Origin: an uncultured Saprospiraceae bacterium
GTDB taxonomy: Bacteria > Bacteroidota > Bacteroidia > Chitinophagales > Saprospiraceae
Assembly (NCBI GenBank): GCA_937942465.1
Contig: CALDEO010000312.1
Coordinates: 1-14,759 of the forward strand
Reading direction: 5' to 3'
Length of the DNA stretch: 14,759 bases
A program made the translations under genes and the position numbers. Each line of letters begins with the position of its first letter. The stretch's first letter is position 1. This document shows, piece by piece, positions 1-7,968 of the stretch. The notes beneath the pieces are model-generated. The model was not told the DNA's origin and searched no databases. It saw only the letters and a list, made by a program, of their open reading frames with translations.

Positions 1-71
1 AAACATAAAAGACAAAATGTCACGAAACCGTTTTTTACTAATTTTCCCATTTAATATTATTTTTGTCTAAG

Positions 72-296
72 TTATAAATTTATTAATACAAAAACATAAA
101 AAGTTAAAGTTAACGCTTTAACGACTTCAAGATATTCACTAAAATCTTGATATGTATAATTAGGCATTCCTTGACGAAAGTTAAATGAGTTGAACATCGA
201 AATTATTAAAGGATCTTTCTCATCTCTTTTCCGCTGAGCATCAGCAATATTAAAACATAAAACACATATCAATAATAGTATCGTTTTCCTTTTCAT
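72..296 (-). CDS. Small putative secreted protein (74 aa), unknown function
   Basis: The ORF starts at an ATG and encodes 74 residues. The first 21 look like a Sec signal peptide: a basic start (MKRK), a hydrophobic core (TILLLICVLCF), and an ADAQ cleavage region of the kind common in Bacteroidota exported proteins. The mature part would be about 53 residues, charged at first (RKRDEKD), then aromatic and Asn-rich (around FNSFNFRQGMPNYTYQDF). The last 15 or so residues are hydrophobic (LTLTFYVFVLINL) and come from very AT-rich DNA that resembles spacer, so this may be the 5' part of a broken longer gene. No reading frame below it rescues a longer product. It lies 59 bp past the dcw terminator and so would need its own promoter, which I could not identify. 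I do not recognise the family. Confidence 0.4.
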   Translation of the reverse strand: MKRKTILLLICVLCFNIADAQRKRDEKDPLIISMFNSFNFRQGMPNYTYQDFSEYLEVVKALTLTFYVFVLINL

Positions 297-355
297 TTGG
301 TTTTTCTTTGATGTGAAGTTAAGCGAATTTAAAACAACTTACGACACTACCCTAC

Positions 356-380
356 AAAAAAAGACCCCGCGAGAGCGGGG
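356..380 (-). terminator. Rho-independent terminator of the dcw cluster
   Basis: On the minus strand a perfect 6-bp GC stem (CCCCGC/GCGGGG, positions 365-370 and 375-380) with a 4-nt TCTC loop is followed by TC and then seven T residues (356-362). This is a canonical intrinsic terminator for transcripts coming from ftsZ. On the plus strand the stem is preceded, not followed, by the A-tract and is followed by CCAAATT, so it should act in the minus direction only. Confidence 0.88.
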
Positions 381-607
381 CCAAATTCAATAAACCAATC
401 TCATAAAAAAAATAAAACGAAAGACGAAATCGTTATTCTTGAACTACATGACTTAATGTAGCTTCTTAGTAGTCTCTTAAAATTAACTCTTGGTGAGTAT
501 GACTTGCTTTTCAACCTCTTGATCAGCGTTATCATATTCAGAGCAAAGTCTTGATCGTACTCAAGATATTTTTTCTATGATCTATTCTTTAATAATTTTT
601 TGTATTC
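381..607 (-). other. ftsZ 3' region between the stop codon and the terminator
   Basis: This 227-bp stretch lies between the ftsZ stop and the terminator stem. It holds two simple stem-loops: CTACAT/ATGTAG at 444-449 and 456-461 (loop 450-455, extendable by GAA/TTC across a one-base bulge), and TCTTGA/TCAAGA at 549-554 and 561-566 (loop 555-560). On the plus strand the second stem is followed by TATTTTTT, so it resembles a weak terminator for antisense transcription; on the coding strand no T-tract follows it. A 44-codon ORF lies within (separate entry). I see no other gene. Confidence 0.5.
401..535 (-). CDS. Possible small basic protein ORF (44 aa) downstream of ftsZ
   Basis: An ATG at 533-535 opens a 44-codon frame ending in TGA at 401-403. 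The product would be basic (many Lys and Arg in the first 35 residues, for example LIKRLKSKSYSPRVNFKRLL) with a hydrophobic end (FVLFFL). The frame stays open for 13 codons upstream of the ATG, back to a TAG, and those codons read like protein (YLEYDQDFALN) but contain no normal start. It sits 72 bp after ftsZ and before the shared terminator, so it would be cotranscribed with ftsZ. There is no Shine-Dalgarno sequence, which is not decisive in Bacteroidota. It could equally be chance, a gene remnant or plain 3' UTR. I do not recognise a family. Confidence 0.22.
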   Translation of the reverse strand: MITLIKRLKSKSYSPRVNFKRLLRSYIKSCSSRITISSFVLFFL

Positions 608-2068
608 TTAATCTACGTTGTCATGCAAGTATGAGTTAGATCTACTGATGATCGGGCCATCGTCATCCATATTCACCATATAAGCTGACTTTTGATTTCC
701 TTCCTCTTGTGCTCCTTCCTCTAGTTCCACGTTTCTACGCTTATAGGCAGGCACATTCTCCATATCATTGATCATCTTAGGACTATCAAGGTGCTTGCTC
801 ATCTTATCTCTAAGAAAGCCTCTTCTTGCATTTTCTGCTTCTCTTCTCTTATTTTTGATCGCTTCCATCTCTCTCTCATAGTCTGTCATCTGCGGCTTTT
901 CCGCATTGAATACATCATATGAATATCCAAGATTTTCAACAGTCTGTCTCACATCATCCTGCTCAAAATCAATTACTTGACTCTCTTCATTCTGATTATT
1001 ATAGTGAGATGGATCAAACGCATTCGTACTAGATTTTCTATCTTGGTGATCCTCTAGCGGTACGATTGTTTTCTTTTCTTCTTGTTTCGGTGGTAATGGC
1101 TTACTCGCGTTCTTATCAAATCCTGTAGCGATCAACGTAACACTTACTTTAGCGCCAAGCGACTCATCAAGACAGTTACCCCAGAATAAATCTGTACCGT
1201 AACCTGCTTCTTCTTGCACATACTCCGTGATCTCAGCGATCTCATCCATAGTCACCTCATCAGATGATGATGATGATATGTTCAATAAGATATGCTTAGC
1301 TCCTCTGATGTCATTGTCCTCTAATAGTGGAGAATTCAAGGCAGCATCGATTGCTCTTCTTGCTCTATCTTCACCTTCCATCTGAGCACTACCCATGATA
1401 GCTACACCGCTATCACGCATTACCGTATTTACATCTTCAAAATCGACATTGATCTCTCCAGCAACGGTGATAATCTCTGCAATCCCTTTTGCTGCGGTAG
1501 TCAATACACCATCCGCTTCTGCAAATGCTTCTGATACTTTTAAGTTACCATGTATTTCTTTGACTTTCTCATTGGATATAACCAATATTGAGTCAACATT
1601 TTTCTTCAATTGCTCTAGACCTTCAAGCGCTTGTCTCTTTCTTCTCAATCCTTCAAATTTGAATGGAAGTGTTACGATAGCTACCGTAAGTATTTCCATT
1701 TCCTTTGCTGCTTTCGCAATGATTGGAGCTGCACCTGTACCAGTACCACCGCCCATACCGGCAGTAATAAATAGCATCTTGGTATCGTCAGAAAGAAACT
1801 TTCTTACTTCGTCAATAGACTCTATACATGCCTGCTTACCGATCTCAGGCTTAGAGCCTGCACCACGACCATCTGTAAGAGCTGGACCTAGTTTGATTTT
1901 AGTAATTACAGGATTGTTTTCTAATGCTTGGTTGTCTGTATTACAGACTGCAAAGTCAACACCTTTTATTCCTTGTTCGAACATGTGAGACAGTGCATTA
2001 CCACCACCACCACCGACTCCTAGAACCTTGATGATCGACTTATCTTTTTGAGGCATATCAAATAACAT
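608..2068 (-). CDS. ftsZ: Cell division protein FtsZ
   Basis: FtsZ is the tubulin-like GTPase that polymerises into the cytoplasmic Z-ring and recruits the divisome. The 486 residues show the N-terminal glycine-rich nucleotide loop GVGGGGGN (17-24), the tubulin signature GGGTGTGAAP (106-115) and the T7 synergy loop NVDFEDV (207-213) with the catalytic acidic residues D209 and D212. The globular core ends near residue 317 (IATGF). A long charged linker of about 120 residues follows, then VPAYKRRN (439-446), and the protein ends in SNSYLHDNVD, which I know as the usual Bacteroidota tail. It is longer than E. coli FtsZ (383 aa) because of this linker. The ATG gives MLFDMP, which fits the family start; a second in-frame ATG lies four codons later. 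It follows ftsA by 29 bp and is the last large gene before the terminator. Confidence 0.98.
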   Translation of the reverse strand: MLFDMPQKDKSIIKVLGVGGGGGNALSHMFEQGIKGVDFAVCNTDNQALENNPVITKIKLGPALTDGRGAGSKPEIGKQACIESIDEVRKFLSDDTKMLFITAGMGGGTGTGAAPIIAKAAKEMEILTVAIVTLPFKFEGLRRKRQALEGLEQLKKNVDSILVISNEKVKEIHGNLKVSEAFAEADGVLTTAAKGIAEIITVAGEINVDFEDVNTVMRDSGVAIMGSAQMEGEDRARRAIDAALNSPLLEDNDIRGAKHILLNISSSSSDEVTMDEIAEITEYVQEEAGYGTDLFWGNCLDESLGAKVSVTLIATGFDKNASKPLPPKQEEKKTIVPLEDHQDRKSSTNAFDPSHYNNQNEESQVIDFEQDDVRQTVENLGYSYDVFNAEKPQMTDYEREMEAIKNKRREAENARRGFLRDKMSKHLDSPKMINDMENVPAYKRRNVELEEGAQEEGNQKSAYMVNMDDDGPIISRSNSYLHDNVD

Positions 2069-2097
2069 GACTTATAGTTTTCTTGGTCTAAAATATA

Positions 2098-3432
2098 TTA
2101 AAATTCAGAATCTGGAGTGGCTTCAAAAAACTCCTTGGTATAACTAAAAATCTTGTTATACCACTTCCCTCTTCTGTCTTCAGGAGTTTCAAAGTGTTCT
2201 ACTTCATCAGAGTGCATCTGGTGACCTAGATCTTCTTCTACTTCTTCTTCTATCTTCTGCATCATCTTATTATCGATCGCTGTGATCAATAGTCCGACTG
2301 CAGTCGAATATATAGGGCTTGCTAGTGATGCAGAGTATCCATGTGCTAGATGGTCTACTGGTCTACCGATACGAGTCGGCAATCCTGTATGCAGTTGTGC
2401 TAGGAGATTGACATGTTTCAACAATGATCCACCTCCTGTCAGTACCATACCTGCGATCAACTTAGACTCAAATCCTGATCTAGTAACCTCCCAGAGTACG
2501 TAGTCGAATATCTCCTCAACTCTCGCCTGGATGATCATCGCTAGATTCTTCTCTGATATTTCTTTAGGATCTCTCCCTTTAAAACCTGGTATAGTGATTA
2601 TTCTGTTATCTATTATTTCGTCAGCTAGAGCTGCACCGAATTTTACTTTCAATTTCTCAGCCTGATCATGCATCACTGTACATCCTTCTTGGATATCCTT
2701 AGTGATTACATTCCCACCAAATGGGATGACTGCTGTATGTCTGATGATACCATCTTTGAATACTGTAATATCCGTAGTACCACCACCTATATCTACTAGT
2801 GCAACACCAGCTTCTTTCTCTTCTTCACTCAGTACTGCTGCAGATGATGCGATAGGCTCAAGCGTCATATCCGCTACATCGAGACCTACTTTCTCCACAC
2901 ATCTGAGTATGTTACGAGAGGCAGTGATCTGTCCAGTGATGATGTGGAAGTTAGCCTCCAATCTCACACCTGACATACCGATAGGATCTACGATATCTTG
3001 CTCGTCATCTACTGTAAACTCCTGTGGGATCACATGTAGTATCTTATCACCCGGAGGCAATACAAGCTGATACATATCCTTGATCAACTTATCGACATCA
3101 GTCTCACTGATTTCTGAGTTGGCATCATGACGGACAAGTAGTCCATGGTGATGCAGACTCTTGATATGCTGACCAGCGATACCTACGTGTACTAATTTGA
3201 ACTTACACCCAGCGTTTTTCTCCGCCATAGATATAGCCTCTCTGATCGCTTTCACGGTCTTATCGATGTTAGATACGACTCCACGTGATACTCCCTCTGA
3301 CTTGTAAGCACCGAGTCCTAGGACTTCGATTTTACCATATTCGTTGCGAGTACCTGCGATAGCACAAACCTTAGTCGTCCCGATATCCAGGGCGATGGCT
3401 AGTTCTTGAGGTTTTTTTAATGATTCGTACAT
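2098..3432 (-). CDS. ftsA: Cell division protein FtsA
   Basis: FtsA is the actin-like ATPase that tethers FtsZ to the inner membrane and recruits later divisome proteins. Of its 444 residues, the phosphate-1 loop is ALDIGTTK (14-21), the phosphate-2 loop is VDIGGGTTD (213-221) and the adenosine loop is LTGGGSLL (331-338). The FtsA-specific 1C subdomain should fall between about residues 85 and 165. An acidic stretch (IEEEVEEDLG, 394-403) leads to a terminal amphipathic segment, KWYNKIFSYTKEFFE (423-437), which fits the membrane-targeting helix of the family. It lies 43 bp after ftsQ and 29 bp before ftsZ, the usual ftsQ-ftsA-ftsZ order. Confidence 0.97.
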   Translation of the reverse strand: MYESLKKPQELAIALDIGTTKVCAIAGTRNEYGKIEVLGLGAYKSEGVSRGVVSNIDKTVKAIREAISMAEKNAGCKFKLVHVGIAGQHIKSLHHHGLLVRHDANSEISETDVDKLIKDMYQLVLPPGDKILHVIPQEFTVDDEQDIVDPIGMSGVRLEANFHIITGQITASRNILRCVEKVGLDVADMTLEPIASSAAVLSEEEKEAGVALVDIGGGTTDITVFKDGIIRHTAVIPFGGNVITKDIQEGCTVMHDQAEKLKVKFGAALADEIIDNRIITIPGFKGRDPKEISEKNLAMIIQARVEEIFDYVLWEVTRSGFESKLIAGMVLTGGGSLLKHVNLLAQLHTGLPTRIGRPVDHLAHGYSASLASPIYSTAVGLLITAIDNKMMQKIEEEVEEDLGHQMHSDEVEHFETPEDRRGKWYNKIFSYTKEFFEATPDSEF

Positions 3433-3475
3433 AATCTATGCTTTTTAGCGTACAAAAATTTCTACTTTTTTAATT

Positions 3476-4270
3476 CTATAGAGGTGAGTAAAACACTTGT
3501 CCTCTATATCTAATATCCAACTGGGCAAACTTACCCCAACCTTCTCTCGGCATTTCTTCTTTATAGAAGGCCTTCAGGTTGAAGAATTTCTTTTTCACAT
3601 CTTCATACTTGCCAAACAGTATCTTCTCTCTCCCAAGTTTTGGGATCAATATTATTTCTCCTGCGTCATCCAAGTGTATCTGCTCTACTAGAGCTTCAAT
3701 AAATGGATCTTCTTTGATTGCGTTCATTAGGTCAAAGATGTCGTTGAGCGAATTTCTATCTTTCGCATTCACAAAGCCTCTTTGGTACTTTGCGATATTA
3801 CCGGTTGCGATCGGCACTCTTACGGCCGACTTTTTTTTTAATGGTATCTTATTTCCAGCATCATCCAGATAGTACTTCTCGCCATTATCGGCATTGATCC
3901 GTACGATAGGATTTCGTTGGACGATATCCACATGCAATGTATTTTTAGCATCGATATAGACTTCTGAGGATTTTACTCTTCTGTCTGACTCGACAATATT
4001 TTCTAGTTCTACAATCTTCAACTCTTTGAGCTGTGCTCGGTCTATGTCATATCCAAGATGATCGCTGAATAGTCTGAGTACATCCTTCTTATTGATAAGA
4101 CTTCTCTGACTCTTCACTTTAGTAATCTGTACATGTACATCGACTACCTTAGAGTTCATCTTTTTATTGATTGCAAGTGACAGTAGTACCACTAGACCTG
4201 CGGCGATGCCGATCCATGTAAGCTTTGTTTTAGCTTGTTGTAGTAATATCTGTGTCTTGCTCAATGCCAT
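3476..4270 (-). CDS. ftsQ: Cell division protein FtsQ (DivIB family)
   Basis: FtsQ is a bitopic inner-membrane scaffold that binds FtsL and FtsB/DivIC and helps regulate septal FtsW-FtsI. The 264-residue product has a short cytoplasmic N-terminus, one membrane segment at about 18-34 (TWIGIAAGLVVLLSLAI), a POTRA-like region at about 43-115, and the beta-domain beginning near TLHVDIVQRNPIVRI (111-125). The C-terminus has LDIRYRGQVFYSP (251-263), matching the family's closing strand. Sequence conservation is low, as is normal for FtsQ, so the call leans on topology, the QRNP motif and the position between murC (2-bp gap) and ftsA. There is no sign of damage. Confidence 0.93.
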   Translation of the reverse strand: MALSKTQILLQQAKTKLTWIGIAAGLVVLLSLAINKKMNSKVVDVHVQITKVKSQRSLINKKDVLRLFSDHLGYDIDRAQLKELKIVELENIVESDRRVKSSEVYIDAKNTLHVDIVQRNPIVRINADNGEKYYLDDAGNKIPLKKKSAVRVPIATGNIAKYQRGFVNAKDRNSLNDIFDLMNAIKEDPFIEALVEQIHLDDAGEIILIPKLGREKILFGKYEDVKKKFFNLKAFYKEEMPREGWGKFAQLDIRYRGQVFYSPL

Positions 4271-4272
4271 AA

Positions 4273-5637
4273 TTATTTTAAAACTTCTTTTACTTTCTCT
4301 ACTTGAGCACCGATATCTCCGGCACCTAGCATCAGTAAAAATTTAGGTTTTTTACTTTTTAAATAATTCAATAACTCTTCTTTATGTAGTAAGCACTTTT
4401 GCTTCACTGATATTTTTTCTAATAGTACCTCTGATGTTACACCTGCTATCGGCAGCTCTCTTGCTGGATAGATTGGCATTAATATCAACTCATCTACCTT
4501 GCTCAACTCTGTAGCAAAGTCCTCCATAAAATCCTGTGTCCTACTGAATAAATGCGGTTGAAAAACCACGGTCAGTTGACGATCAGGATATAAAGTCCTT
4601 GCTGCAGCTATAGTCCCTTTCAACTCTGTCGGATGATGCGCATAGTCATCTATCATTACAGTGTCTTCGGTATCTATCACATACTCAAATCTCCGTTGTA
4701 TCCCCTGGAACTCATATAACGAAGTTTTAATTTCTTCAGGAGTTAATCCAAGTTCGATAGCGACGATGATTGCAGCTGTTGCATTCTCGATATTGTGTAT
4801 CCCAGCCATTCTCAATGAGAAGTTATCCAAGTCCTTTCCTTTGTATTCTAAAGAAAAATATTGTCTACCCTCTTGTATTCGTACATCCTTGATCTTTACA
4901 TCTACATCGTTACTACCGATCGTGATGATGGCAATATTCTGCTTACGCAAATAATCAATCAATGTATCCTCTAGCTGAGTCAATGCATGCTGGTGTATGA
5001 TCAATGTTCCGTCCTGCTTAATCTGCCGACAATAATCAGCGAATGTTTGCTTCATCGAATCGAAGTCATCGTATATATCCAGATGATCCGGATCTACAGA
5101 CATGACTACACCGATCTGAGGATGCAAGTGCAAAAATGAACGATCAAACTCATCAGCCTCTGTGACTAACCAATCGCTCGTACCTTTAATATAATTGGTA
5201 CCATATGCGGTCGGTATACCACCTAGAATAGAACTGGGTTCGATACTACTATTTGTCAAAATATGGGATATCATCGAGCTCGTCGTGGTCTTGCCATGTG
5301 TCCCTGCCACTGCTATTGCTTTGGCATGTTCACTCAGCTTACCCAGTAGTGCAGCTCTTTTCATTATGAGATAGTCATGATCTTTAAACCATTGCAACTC
5401 TTTGTGATCATCAGGTATCGCAGGTGTATACACAACTGCATCGATACCCTCTGGGATCAGAGTTATATCATCTTCATAATGGATTTCAATCCCTTCGTCC
5501 TCCAACATTTTGGTAAGGACTGTTTGTGTTTTATCGTATCCAAAAACAGCGATGCCTTTGTCATTAAAGTATCTAGCCAAGGCGCTCATGCCGATACCTC
5601 CGATTCCGACGAAATAAAGTTTTTTCCATTCTTTCAT
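4273..5637 (-). CDS. murC: UDP-N-acetylmuramate--L-alanine ligase MurC
   Basis: MurC is the cytoplasmic Mur ligase that adds L-Ala to UDP-MurNAc using ATP. The 454 residues carry the N-terminal dinucleotide-like motif FVGIGGIGMSALA (9-21), the ATP P-loop AVAGTHGKTTT (109-119), EADEFDRSF (160-168), SVDPDHLDIY (180-189), the HNIENATAA motif (281-289), DDYAHHPTE (330-338) and QPHLFSRT (360-367). The AHHPTE motif separates MurC from MurD, MurE and MurF. It is somewhat shorter than E. coli MurC (491 aa) and shows no missing motif. It starts 10 bp after murG and ends 2 bp before ftsQ, so translation of the three is probably coupled. Confidence 0.98.
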   Translation of the reverse strand: MKEWKKLYFVGIGGIGMSALARYFNDKGIAVFGYDKTQTVLTKMLEDEGIEIHYEDDITLIPEGIDAVVYTPAIPDDHKELQWFKDHDYLIMKRAALLGKLSEHAKAIAVAGTHGKTTTSSMISHILTNSSIEPSSILGGIPTAYGTNYIKGTSDWLVTEADEFDRSFLHLHPQIGVVMSVDPDHLDIYDDFDSMKQTFADYCRQIKQDGTLIIHQHALTQLEDTLIDYLRKQNIAIITIGSNDVDVKIKDVRIQEGRQYFSLEYKGKDLDNFSLRMAGIHNIENATAAIIVAIELGLTPEEIKTSLYEFQGIQRRFEYVIDTEDTVMIDDYAHHPTELKGTIAAARTLYPDRQLTVVFQPHLFSRTQDFMEDFATELSKVDELILMPIYPARELPIAGVTSEVLLEKISVKQKCLLHKEELLNYLKSKKPKFLLMLGAGDIGAQVEKVKEVLK

Positions 5638-5647
5638 AGAAGTCTCT

Positions 5648-6745
5648 TTATTGGGCTTTCGTTATTTTCATTATTTCATTGACGATCTGCTCGGTTGCTT
5701 TAGGTCTAGCGAGACGCTTGGCCGCAGTAGCTAATTGTTGCAATCGATCATCATCGTTGATGAGTTTTATCATTTCAATTGCCAATTGTTGGTTGGCATT
5801 TTTGTCAGCAATCATTATTGCTGCATTTTCATCGACTAAGGATTGTGCATTCTTAGTCTGATGATCTTCAGAGACATTGGGGGATGGAACCAAAATCGCT
5901 GCTTGACCGACTAGACATAGTTCTGAAATGGTCAAAGCTCCTGCTCTCGTGACTGCAAGATCTGCAGCTTGATACGCGAGGTCCATTCTGTCGATGAATG
6001 GCAATACTTTGACATGATCTAGTTGCGCAGTTTTCGTAGCCTTAAACTCGTTAAAGTATAGGGTGCCTACTTGCCAGATAAAATTAATATCTGACTGCTG
6101 TGCTATTAAATCATAACTATCTCTGATCGCTTCATTCAGTGATCTTGCTCCCAAACTTCCTCCAAATATCAGTAGTGTTTTCTTATTTTGATTTAAACCA
6201 AAATGCGAATATGATTGTGTCGAATAACCATCAATTTGAATCAAGCTTTTGCGGATAGGATTGCCCGTATGTACGAGTTTTGCTGCATCGAAAAATCGAT
6301 CCATTCCTTTATATGCTACGCATATTTTATCCGCTTTACTAGCTAGTAGTTTATTGGTTATACCCGGGTAAGAGTTTTGCTCTTGTATAAGTGTCGGGAT
6401 ACCGAGCCTAGACGCCATATATAGCGTCGGACCACTTGCATATCCTCCTACACCTATTACGATCTGAGGTTTGACTCTCTTGATGATCGATCGGGCTTTC
6501 CATAGGCTACTGAGCAGCTTGATGGGAAATAGTATATTTTTAGTTGTCAATTTCCGTTGAAGTCCGCTGATCCACAGACCTTCTATCGGATATCCCGCTT
6601 TCGGGACTTTTTCCATTTCCATCCGCCCTTGTGCTCCTACGAAGCTGATCTGGGCATTTGGTATTTTTTCTTTTATTTCATCAGCAATCGCTATTGCTGG
6701 GAATATATGTCCGCCTGTACCGCCTCCACTAATTACTACTCGCAT
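5648..6745 (-). CDS. murG: UDP-GlcNAc:lipid I N-acetylglucosaminyltransferase MurG
   Basis: MurG is a GT-B, peripheral inner-membrane glycosyltransferase that adds GlcNAc to lipid I, making lipid II on the cytoplasmic face. I chose the ATG at 6743-6745, giving MRVVISGGGTGGH and 365 residues; the frame extends three codons upstream only to a TTG at 6754. Motifs from this start: GGGTGGH (7-13, N-domain loop), GVGGYASGP (98-106), GGSLGARSLN (195-204), AGALTISELC (268-277) and VPSPNVSEDHQTKNA (286-300), which form the UDP-GlcNAc site in the C-domain. The gene overlaps the end of ftsW by 17 bp and precedes murC by 10 bp, suggesting translational coupling. Confidence 0.97.
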   Translation of the reverse strand: MRVVISGGGTGGHIFPAIAIADEIKEKIPNAQISFVGAQGRMEMEKVPKAGYPIEGLWISGLQRKLTTKNILFPIKLLSSLWKARSIIKRVKPQIVIGVGGYASGPTLYMASRLGIPTLIQEQNSYPGITNKLLASKADKICVAYKGMDRFFDAAKLVHTGNPIRKSLIQIDGYSTQSYSHFGLNQNKKTLLIFGGSLGARSLNEAIRDSYDLIAQQSDINFIWQVGTLYFNEFKATKTAQLDHVKVLPFIDRMDLAYQAADLAVTRAGALTISELCLVGQAAILVPSPNVSEDHQTKNAQSLVDENAAIMIADKNANQQLAIEMIKLINDDDRLQQLATAAKRLARPKATEQIVNEIMKITKAQ

Positions 6746-7901
6746 CGGCTTCAAGTTTCTCTAATTCTATCTTCTCTAATTCTGCTTGCTCTACATATTT
6801 GCTTACGCTGAGGATAATACCTATAGAGATACTCGTGAATATCAAGGATGTACCTCCACTACTGATCAAGGGCAAGGTTACTCCAGTCACGGGGACTAGG
6901 TGAACAGATACCGCAATATTGGCGAAAGCCTGTATCACAATATTTAAACATAAACCCATCGCTAGTATCGCTCCGAAAGCTTTAGGACATCTTGTAACGA
7001 TATGGATGCATCTAAGCAATAACCATAAGTACATACAGATAATCACAATACCTCCGACCAGGCCATACTCCTCACATATGATCGCATAAATACAATCGGC
7101 GTAAGCATATGGTAATATATTTCGCTGCGTACTATTGCCTGGGCCTTTGCCAAACCATCCTCCATCTGCGATAGCAATCTTAGACTGCTCTACTTGGTAA
7201 TTATCAACACTGTTAATACGACTAATCCAAGTCTCCAATCTAAAATACTCTGCCGTCTGCTCCAGCGACCCTAGTATCACCAGTATCGAAAGCAATATAA
7301 CTCCCATCAATACTAGTAAGCCTACGTACTTCAACGAGATCCTACCGATAAACATCATCAATACACAAGTTGTGAACAATAACATTGCGGTAGATAAATC
7401 TGAAGGGGCAATGAAACCACAAACCACCACTATTGGTAATATAATCGGTACAAATGCACTCTTAAAATCCTTTATAAACTCTTGCTTAATAGCAAGTGAT
7501 CTTGCAACATATAATATCAAAGCGACCTTGGCTAGATCTGAAGGTTGGAATGAACTCCCTAATAAAGGAATACTTAACCAACGCCTCGCATTGTTAGTAG
7601 CTTCACCAAATATACCGGTGTATAACAGTAGCGGGATCACGATCAACATCAAGATCGGAGCTATCCGAGAATACTGTATATAGTTAAGCTGATAGCAAAT
7701 GTAGCTAACCACAAAACCCAATGAAACCAATACTAATTGCTTAATTAAATAATACTCCGTATTTCCACTTTGCCATTTATAGGCTTCCAATCCTGTAGCA
7801 CTATATACCGCGAGTATCGAGAATAGACTCAATATAATGAAGATCAACCAGATGGCTTTATCTCCCTTAAGATTACGATATAACTGGACCGCTGTGGACA
7901 A
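6729..7901 (-). CDS. ftsW: Peptidoglycan glycosyltransferase FtsW (SEDS family), TTG start
   Basis: FtsW is a polytopic SEDS glycosyltransferase that polymerises lipid II at the septum in partnership with FtsI. The 390 residues include many hydrophobic segments and the family motifs FSILAVYSA (27-35), NNARRWL (103-109), QPSDLAKVA (119-127), GWFGKGPGNSTQ (248-259), the region around ADCIYAIICEEYGLVG (268-283), whose D269 aligns by eye with the catalytic Asp of RodA, and PVTGVTLPLISSGGTS (337-352). The start is TTG: no ATG or GTG lies in frame in the murD-ftsW gap, and TTG at 7899-7901 places LKGDKAIW at the expected distance from the N-terminus. The 67-bp gap after murD is one of the larger gaps in the cluster; I see no clear promoter in it. 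FtsW rather than RodA is inferred from the dcw context. Confidence 0.95.
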   Translation of the reverse strand: MSTAVQLYRNLKGDKAIWLIFIILSLFSILAVYSATGLEAYKWQSGNTEYYLIKQLVLVSLGFVVSYICYQLNYIQYSRIAPILMLIVIPLLLYTGIFGEATNNARRWLSIPLLGSSFQPSDLAKVALILYVARSLAIKQEFIKDFKSAFVPIILPIVVVCGFIAPSDLSTAMLLFTTCVLMMFIGRISLKYVGLLVLMGVILLSILVILGSLEQTAEYFRLETWISRINSVDNYQVEQSKIAIADGGWFGKGPGNSTQRNILPYAYADCIYAIICEEYGLVGGIVIICMYLWLLLRCIHIVTRCPKAFGAILAMGLCLNIVIQAFANIAVSVHLVPVTGVTLPLISSGGTSLIFTSISIGIILSVSKYVEQAELEKIELEKLEADASSN

Positions 7902-7968
7902 ATTATGAGTTTTTATTAATGGTTTATTTACTGAGTTGTGATAATCAGAATTCGAAATTAAGAATGGA

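Noticed and set aside
297..350. Promoter for the small secreted ORF at 72-296
   Set aside because: I looked for a TTTG / TAnnTTTG pair at proper spacing on the minus strand and found only poor matches.
1258..1277. Short trinucleotide repeat in ftsZ (five Ser codons before Asp)
   Set aside because: Only four to five units long and in frame inside a loop of the FtsZ core; no evidence that it varies or has a function.
1395..1988. Plus-strand open frame of 197 codons opposite ftsZ
   Set aside because: It is the antisense shadow of the highly conserved FtsZ GTPase core, is rich in Ser/Pro/Ile runs typical of such shadows, and shows no family motif.
2702..3070. Plus-strand open frame of 122 codons opposite ftsA
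   Set aside because: Antisense of conserved FtsA sequence with low-complexity Ser/Thr/Pro composition; no independent sign of coding.
6746..6754. Upstream TTG start for murG giving three extra residues
   Set aside because: The ATG at 6745 gives the family start directly before the glycine-rich loop, and TTG would increase the overlap with ftsW without benefit.
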